Shown piece after piece: positions 5,655 through 9,921 of a stretch of 9,921 bases of DNA. The translations under genes were made by a program, and so were the position numbers. The first letter of the stretch is position 1. Each line of letters begins with the position of its first letter. The notes below the pieces were generated by a model. That model saw nothing but the letters and a program-made list of their open reading frames with translations, was not told where the DNA came from and searched no databases. Origin of the DNA: Bacteroidota bacterium (GTDB taxonomy: Bacteria > Bacteroidota > Bacteroidia > Bacteroidales > Cfx3-03); contig JAUZOX010000068.1 of the NCBI GenBank assembly GCA_030706265.1, positions 1 to 9,921 on the forward strand, read 5' to 3'.

Positions 5655-6581
5655 ATGAAGAATCAATCAAAAGCATATCTGTTTGCTTTCATCGCAATAT
5701 TCTTCTGGTCTACGGTGGGATCTGCCTTTAAACTATCGCTTCGGTCGGTCAGCTTCCTGCAATTGCTCTTCTTTGCTTCTTTTGTGTCACTGGTTGTCCT
5801 TGGATGCATTCTCCTCTTTCAGAAAAAAATCAAGTTGCTTCGCCAATACGGTACGCAGGGATTAGGCTATTCGGCAATCCTTGGTTTGCTGAACCCGTTT
5901 GGTTACTATGTGGTCTTATTGAAAGCCTACGATCTGCTCCCGGCACAGGAAGCGGTTGCACTTAATTATATCTGGCCGGTAACGCTCGTGATTCTTTCGA
6001 TTCCCATCCTGAAACAGCCCATTCATTTGCGCAATGTGTTGGCCATACTGATCAGTTTTGCGGGAACGGTAGTGGTAGCCACGCATGGAAAGTTCAGCTC
6101 GATTCATCTGTCTAACACGCTGGGTGTCGTCCTGGCCCTTTCCAGTTCCCTGATCTGGGCTTCATTCTGGATCTTCAACGTCAAAGATAAACGGGATGAG
6201 GTCGTAAAACTCTTTCTCAACTTTGTGTTTGGATTTATCTATATAGCTATAGCGAATCTGATATTTTCGGAAATCAAAATTCCCGATCAAAACGGAATAA
6301 TAGGTGTGATTTACATTGGATTCTTTGAGATGGGGATCACATTTGTGGTTTGGCTAAAGGCGCTTCAGCGCTCAGAAACGACAGCCCGCATCACAAACCT
6401 GATCTATATTTCACCCTTTCTCTCATTGATATTTGTCAACACCGTGGTAGGGGAAAAAATTATCCCGTCGACCATTGCCGGATTGACTCTCCTGGTCACC
6501 GGTATTCTGATGCAACAATATTTCAGTGCTTTGGACAAGCGAAAAAACAGTATCCTTTCCCAGGAAAACGGCCACGTCTAA
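5655..6581 (+). CDS. EamA/DMT-superfamily transporter
   Basis: Inner-membrane protein of the drug/metabolite transporter superfamily with two tandem EamA domains. The hydrophobic profile fits ten helices: repeat one at about residues 8-143 and repeat two at about 153-288. The first helix has the usual FFWSTVGSAFK pattern. The end of repeat one (ALNYIWPVTLVILSIPILKQP, then a helix with FAGTVVV) mirrors that of repeat two (LIYISPFLSLIFVNTVVGE, then GLTLLVTGILMQQ), as expected for an internal duplication. The C-terminal tail is short and basic. Relatives export amino acids, purines or other small metabolites, but the substrate cannot be read from sequence. The ATG at 5655 begins MKNQSKAYLFAF, leaving a normal short cytoplasmic N-terminus. 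The gene is divergent from arcC, and its TAA overlaps the stop codon of the convergent histidine kinase. At 308 aa it is full length. Confidence 0.88.
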   Translation: MKNQSKAYLFAFIAIFFWSTVGSAFKLSLRSVSFLQLLFFASFVSLVVLGCILLFQKKIKLLRQYGTQGLGYSAILGLLNPFGYYVVLLKAYDLLPAQEAVALNYIWPVTLVILSIPILKQPIHLRNVLAILISFAGTVVVATHGKFSSIHLSNTLGVVLALSSSLIWASFWIFNVKDKRDEVVKLFLNFVFGFIYIAIANLIFSEIKIPDQNGIIGVIYIGFFEMGITFVVWLKALQRSETTARITNLIYISPFLSLIFVNTVVGEKIIPSTIAGLTLLVTGILMQQYFSALDKRKNSILSQENGHV

Positions 6582-8368
6582 ATTAAAAACCGGTTCACCA
6601 CATTTAATAAATCACGGGGGCTCACCGGTTTAGATAGATATTCATCACATCCGGCCTCCAGGCTGCGTTCTTTTTCACCCGACATAGCATATGCCGTCAG
6701 CGCAATGATAGGCAAATCGGGTTTGACTGCCTTTATCAGGCGCGTTGCCTCATAACCATCAATTCCCGGCAGGTTGATGTCCATAAATATCATATCCACA
6801 TCGGAGTAGTTCTGGCAAAAATCGACAGCCGCATTCCCATCGGTGATCCAGTGAATATTGACTTTGGTTGATTTAAGCACTGCAACTAAATACTGGTAAT
6901 TGGATTCGACATCTTCCACCACCAGTATATGTTTTCCGCTTAAGTCCAACCCGGCCTTGCGTTTGGGCGGAATGCCGGGCAGAGTCTCCGGTGTGGGCTG
7001 AACCAGGGGTAACAAAATCCTGAATAACGAACCTTTTCCTTCTTCCGATTCCAACATGATCTGGCCTTCCATCAAGTCAACCAGATGTTTTACAATTGTC
7101 AGGCCCAAGCCAGTCCCTCCGAATTTACGGGTCAATGAATCATCGGCTTGCCTGAAACGCTCAAAAACATTAACCTGCTGGGATGCCGGAATCCCTACTC
7201 CCGTATCCTTAACGATAAATTCGATGTATTTGTCTTCAATTAATTTGTACCCAAATTCGACACTTCCCTTTTCTGTAAATTTCAATGCATTACCGATCAG
7301 TATTTTGAGCAGCTGCATCAACCGGTTCGAATCATTATAGAGCATATATTCTTCGTCGGACCCGGCAGCACAGATATTAATGCTCACATCAGGATGACGG
7401 TCTTCACTTTTTTCAAATTCATCGAGCAGATCGACAAAAAGTTGGTTTACCCCAAATTGTTTACGGTCCAGAACTACCTCTCCGGACTCCAGCATGGCAA
7501 CTTCGATCACATTGTCAATAATATTGAGAAGTATCGAAGCATTGGAGGAAATCAGCGAAACATATTCTGCTGATTCTTCCCGGCTAATATCGGGATCATC
7601 CAAAAGAGTTGAGAAACCAATGATCGCGTTCATGGGGGTACGTACCTCGTGCGACATATTCGTCAGGAAAGAGGTCTTGAGTTTATCGCTCTGGATTGCT
7701 TTTTCCTTTGCTTCAATAAGTTCCAGCTCAGATTTTTTCCGTTCGATCGATATTCTGATTTGGTTGGAGACAAATTTCAAGAGCTCAAGGTCCTCAATTG
7801 TAAAAGCATCTTTATTTTCATAATTCTGAACGACGAGTACTCCGATAATAGATGACTCCGACCGAAGGGGAACTCCCATCCACGTCTGGGCCGGAACTCC
7901 TTTCCGCTCAATTAGCCCTTCAGCGGCCATACGCTCGATGTCTTCATATTTCAACAACAACGGCTGGTTGGTCGTGAACAAATAACGGCTCAGCGTCTTA
8001 CCGGCCGGAATGACAGAAATACTTTCTTCAAGCTGATCGTGCTGCAAAGGCAATTGGAACTGATCGTTTACGGGATCGTAGATTCCGATAAACAGGTTGG
8101 TCGCATCAATCAGCCGGTTTAATTCTTCATTGATAACCCGATATAAATCATTCAAATCTTTTGCAAAGCCAACCGCATTGGCTATATTGACAATGACTTG
8201 CTGAACAAGTTCGCCCCTGCGCGTTGCCACATCACATTCCGAACAGGCATCAGTCAGCAATTGCTTTTCATCCTGATAAATTTGAATACTATGGAGCCCC
8301 ACACTTTTTAATGCAGAAATCACTTTTTCCTGCTCGTTGGATTCATCTCCTATAAGTATGATTTTCAT
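6578..8368 (-). CDS. Cytosolic GAF-domain hybrid sensor histidine kinase with C-terminal receiver
   Basis: A 596-aa signalling protein with no transmembrane segment. In order: residues 1-40 resemble the first strand, helix and second strand of a receiver domain (KIILIGDES) but stop before the phosphoacceptor. A CxxC (C42, C45) follows, then a helical linker, a GAF domain (about 71-208, including WMGVPLRSESSIIGVLVVQN) and a short coiled linker. HisKA has SHEVRTPMNAIIGFS with His240. HATPase has the N box IGNALKF (N360), DTGVGIP (388-394), FERFRQ and GGTGLGL (417-423). A complete REC domain (about 479-596) has E485/D486, phosphoacceptor D530 in FMDINLPG, T558 and K580. All catalytic residues are present, so a phosphorelay from H240 to D530 is likely. 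The signal sensed by the GAF domain is unknown. No response-regulator or Hpt gene is adjacent, so it is an orphan. Its TAG (6578-6580) overlaps the transporter's TAA. The ATG at 8368 immediately begins a beta-strand-like sequence. Confidence 0.93.
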   Translation of the reverse strand: MKIILIGDESNEQEKVISALKSVGLHSIQIYQDEKQLLTDACSECDVATRRGELVQQVIVNIANAVGFAKDLNDLYRVINEELNRLIDATNLFIGIYDPVNDQFQLPLQHDQLEESISVIPAGKTLSRYLFTTNQPLLLKYEDIERMAAEGLIERKGVPAQTWMGVPLRSESSIIGVLVVQNYENKDAFTIEDLELLKFVSNQIRISIERKKSELELIEAKEKAIQSDKLKTSFLTNMSHEVRTPMNAIIGFSTLLDDPDISREESAEYVSLISSNASILLNIIDNVIEVAMLESGEVVLDRKQFGVNQLFVDLLDEFEKSEDRHPDVSINICAAGSDEEYMLYNDSNRLMQLLKILIGNALKFTEKGSVEFGYKLIEDKYIEFIVKDTGVGIPASQQVNVFERFRQADDSLTRKFGGTGLGLTIVKHLVDLMEGQIMLESEEGKGSLFRILLPLVQPTPETLPGIPPKRKAGLDLSGKHILVVEDVESNYQYLVAVLKSTKVNIHWITDGNAAVDFCQNYSDVDMIFMDINLPGIDGYEATRLIKAVKPDLPIIALTAYAMSGEKERSLEAGCDEYLSKPVSPRDLLNVVNRFLI

Positions 8369-8415
8369 GAATATCTATTTTTTGAATATTTGCCTATGTT
8401 CCTGTTTAATTTATC

Positions 8416-8429
8416 AGGATACAGGATAC
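8416..8429. repeat. Two tandem AGGATAC heptamers in the kinase leader
   Basis: AGGATAC occurs twice head to tail (8416-8422, 8423-8429), about 50 bp upstream of the histidine kinase start and downstream of its putative promoter. The pair could be a regulator half-site repeat or simple slippage. Confidence 0.45.
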
Positions 8430-8464
8430 AAGCCGTTTTTTATCAGTCAACTGAAATTGAATAA

Positions 8465-8472
8465 CAAATGTA
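8465..8472 (-). promoter_or_regulatory. Putative -7 promoter box for the histidine kinase
   Basis: On the minus strand TACATTTG matches TAnnTTTG exactly, with a TTG-containing element (GTTG) about 21 nt upstream as a possible -33 box. The start point would lie near 8458, giving a leader of about 90 nt. Confidence 0.42.
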
Positions 8473-8513
8473 TAACTTCCTTGGATAACTTCACAACTTA
8501 ATCAATGAATTTG

Positions 8514-8521
8514 TAATTTTG
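8514..8521 (+). promoter_or_regulatory. Putative -7 promoter box abutting the mtaB start
   Basis: TAATTTTG is an exact TAnnTTTG match whose last base is only 7 nt from the mtaB ATG at 8528. With the usual spacing, transcription would begin at or within a base or two of the ATG. No TTTG is visible 19-21 nt upstream, so the promoter is only half supported. Confidence 0.4.
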
Positions 8522-8527
8522 CACGAC

Positions 8528-9847
8528 ATGACAAAGAAAAAAATCGCTTTTTATACATTTGGCTGCAAGCTTAATTTTTCCGAGACCTCTTCCATTGTCA
8601 AGCAGTTTCCGGAGAACGAATTTGAGATAGTTGATTTTAAGGATTTTGCAGACATATATGTCATCCATAGCTGTTCCGTCACAGCCGTTGCAGAAAAGAA
8701 GTGCAGGGCCGTCATTAGGCAGGCAGCCAGGCGGAATCCCAATGCAGCCATCAGTGTGATGGGATGTTATTCGCAACTCAAGCCTGACGAGCTCGCCAAA
8801 ATGGATGGGGTGAAATGGGTTTTGGGGAACACCGAAAAATACAGGCTTGCCGAAATAATCCGGAACGAATGCAACGAACCGGATCACCAAGTAATCGATC
8901 ATCTAAAGATTGCGTCAACTAAAGAGTTTGTATCATCCTATTCCATTGATGACCGTACCCGTTCATTTCTCAAAGTACAGGACGGCTGTGATTACTTTTG
9001 CACCTATTGTGCCATTCCCTTTGCACGTGGAAGAAGCCGCAGCGATAATGTTAAAGATACGGTTGCAAAGGCACAGCTGATCGCCAGGACAAAAATCAAG
9101 GAAATAGTCCTGACCGGAGTCAATATCGGTGAATTTGGAAAAGACTGGAACGAATCATTCCTGGACCTGATTATGGCGCTCGACGAGATAGAAGGGATCG
9201 AGCGATACCGCATCTCTTCCATCGAACCGAACCTGCTCACCAACGAGATCATTGAATTCGTGGCACAGTCCAAACGCTTTTCGCCCCACTTCCATATTCC
9301 ACTCCAATCAGGATCTGACAAGATCCTGCAAATGATGAAGAGAAGGTATCACCGGGCCGACTTTGTCAACCGGGTTGCAAAGGTCCGGGAACTGATGCCA
9401 CATGCCTGTGTTGCTGCGGATGTGATCGTCGGATTCCCGGGCGAAACCGAAGAGGACTTTCTGGACATATACAGGTTTATAGAAGAGCTTGATATCGCCT
9501 ACCTTCACGTTTTTCCCTATTCGATAAGGCCAGGTACAAAAGCGGCAACATTGCCGGGGCAGCTTTCCAATACTGAAAAAGAAGAACGTAGTCGCAGGCT
9601 ACACCTTTTATCCGATGAGAAAAAGGAGCTTTTTTACAAAGCCAACAAAGGACGAAAAGTTTCAACCCTTTGGGAAGCAGATACGGACAACGGAATGATG
9701 TTTGGTTATACGGAAAACTATATTCGGACCAAAACACCATACCGGGCAGAACTACTCAACACTTTTACCGAAGGCATTCTGGACGAACTCGATGAAAACT
9801 GTGTTTACAGCGTTCAGTTTACAGGGAAAAGTTTAGGTTCTATATAA
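8528..9847 (+). CDS. mtaB: tRNA (N6-threonylcarbamoyladenosine(37)-C2)-methylthiotransferase MtaB
   Basis: Radical-SAM enzyme that adds a methylthio group to t6A37 of ANN-decoding tRNAs, giving ms2t6A. Numbered from the ATG at 8528 (439 aa), the N-terminal methylthiotransferase domain has three cluster-binding cysteines: C13 in FGCKLN, C49 in HSCSVT and C80 in MGCYSQ. The radical-SAM cluster is C154, C158 and C161 in GCDYFCTYCAIPFARGRSRS. Later come the SSIEP strand, HIPLQSGSD and DVIVGFPGETEEDF, and a C-terminal TRAM-type RNA-binding domain (about 375-435). FGCKLNFSET, rather than the GCQMN of MiaB, together with CAIPFARG supports MtaB over MiaB or RimO. A TTG nine bases upstream (8519) would add three residues, but it lies inside the putative -7 box; MTKKKIAFYTFGCKLN is the expected MtaB beginning. 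Divergent from the histidine kinase. Confidence 0.95.
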   Translation: MTKKKIAFYTFGCKLNFSETSSIVKQFPENEFEIVDFKDFADIYVIHSCSVTAVAEKKCRAVIRQAARRNPNAAISVMGCYSQLKPDELAKMDGVKWVLGNTEKYRLAEIIRNECNEPDHQVIDHLKIASTKEFVSSYSIDDRTRSFLKVQDGCDYFCTYCAIPFARGRSRSDNVKDTVAKAQLIARTKIKEIVLTGVNIGEFGKDWNESFLDLIMALDEIEGIERYRISSIEPNLLTNEIIEFVAQSKRFSPHFHIPLQSGSDKILQMMKRRYHRADFVNRVAKVRELMPHACVAADVIVGFPGETEEDFLDIYRFIEELDIAYLHVFPYSIRPGTKAATLPGQLSNTEKEERSRRLHLLSDEKKELFYKANKGRKVSTLWEADTDNGMMFGYTENYIRTKTPYRAELLNTFTEGILDELDENCVYSVQFTGKSLGSI

Positions 9848-9921
9848 ATCCGGAAATATCAAAAAAACAATATTCAACTTATATTCAAAAAAACAGGCCA
9901 ATCTCATGGATTATAATCTTA
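9848..9921 (+). other. Short gap after mtaB with a possible next gene start
   Basis: An 11-nt direct repeat TCAAAAAAACA occurs at 9859-9869 and 9885-9895. No terminator hairpin is evident. An ATG at 9906-9908 opens a plus-strand frame (MDYNL) that runs off the window end. It could be the first codons of a gene co-transcribed with mtaB, but five codons prove nothing. Confidence 0.3.

Noticed and set aside
8519..8521. TTG start for mtaB (442 aa)
   Set aside because: The codon falls within the putative -7 box and adds only MHD before the usual N-terminus; the ATG at 8528 is preferred.
1..9921. Defence system, prophage, CRISPR array, tRNA or rRNA genes
   Set aside because: No spaced repeat arrays, integrase, transposase, nuclease/helicase pairs or cloverleaf-like sequences were seen on either strand by reading.

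Overview
The window most likely comes from a member of the Bacteroidota, probably a Bacteroidales-type anaerobe or facultative anaerobe. The signs are AT-rich intergenic DNA around moderate-GC genes, start codons with no convincing Shine-Dalgarno sequence, and upstream matches to the Bacteroidota -7 promoter box TAnnTTTG before all six main genes. The protein families also fit: a TviB/WbpO-type nucleotide-sugar dehydrogenase, a WecA-type transferase, MtaB, and a cytosolic GAF hybrid histidine kinase. No rRNA, tRNA, CRISPR array, complete insertion sequence or plasmid origin was seen.

Layout. Positions 1-1192 hold no convincing intact gene. They contain a possible gene tail ending at 342, a tandem array of an 11-bp unit with inverted copies (566-638), and two adjacent palindromes, the second terminator-like (1062-1119). 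Next is a divergent pair for surface polysaccharide: a nucleotide-sugar dehydrogenase on the minus strand (1193-2452) and a WecA/MraY-family sugar-1-phosphate transferase on the plus strand (2877-4064). They are separated by about 420 bp of AT-rich DNA with promoters and small inverted repeats. A 38-nt palindrome (4109-4146) lies in the convergent gap before arcC (carbamate kinase, minus, 4472-5416). arcC is divergent from a ten-helix EamA/DMT-type transporter (plus, 5655-6581). The transporter's stop codon overlaps the stop codon of a convergent hybrid histidine kinase (minus, 6578-8368). That kinase is divergent from mtaB (plus, 8528-9847), the tRNA t6A37 methylthiotransferase. A possible next start codon lies at 9906.

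How the genes relate. Apart from the dehydrogenase/transferase pair (supply of a UDP-hexuronic acid sugar, and loading of the first sugar on undecaprenyl phosphate), the genes look like independent housekeeping or accessory units. Each has its own promoter and orientations alternate, so there is no obvious multigene operon. I do not see an undescribed multigene system here. The most useful second looks are the repeat array at 566-638, the palindrome pair at 1062-1119, the possibly leaderless mtaB start, the overlapping stop codons at 6578-6581, and the remnant receiver domain plus CxxC at the kinase N-terminus.
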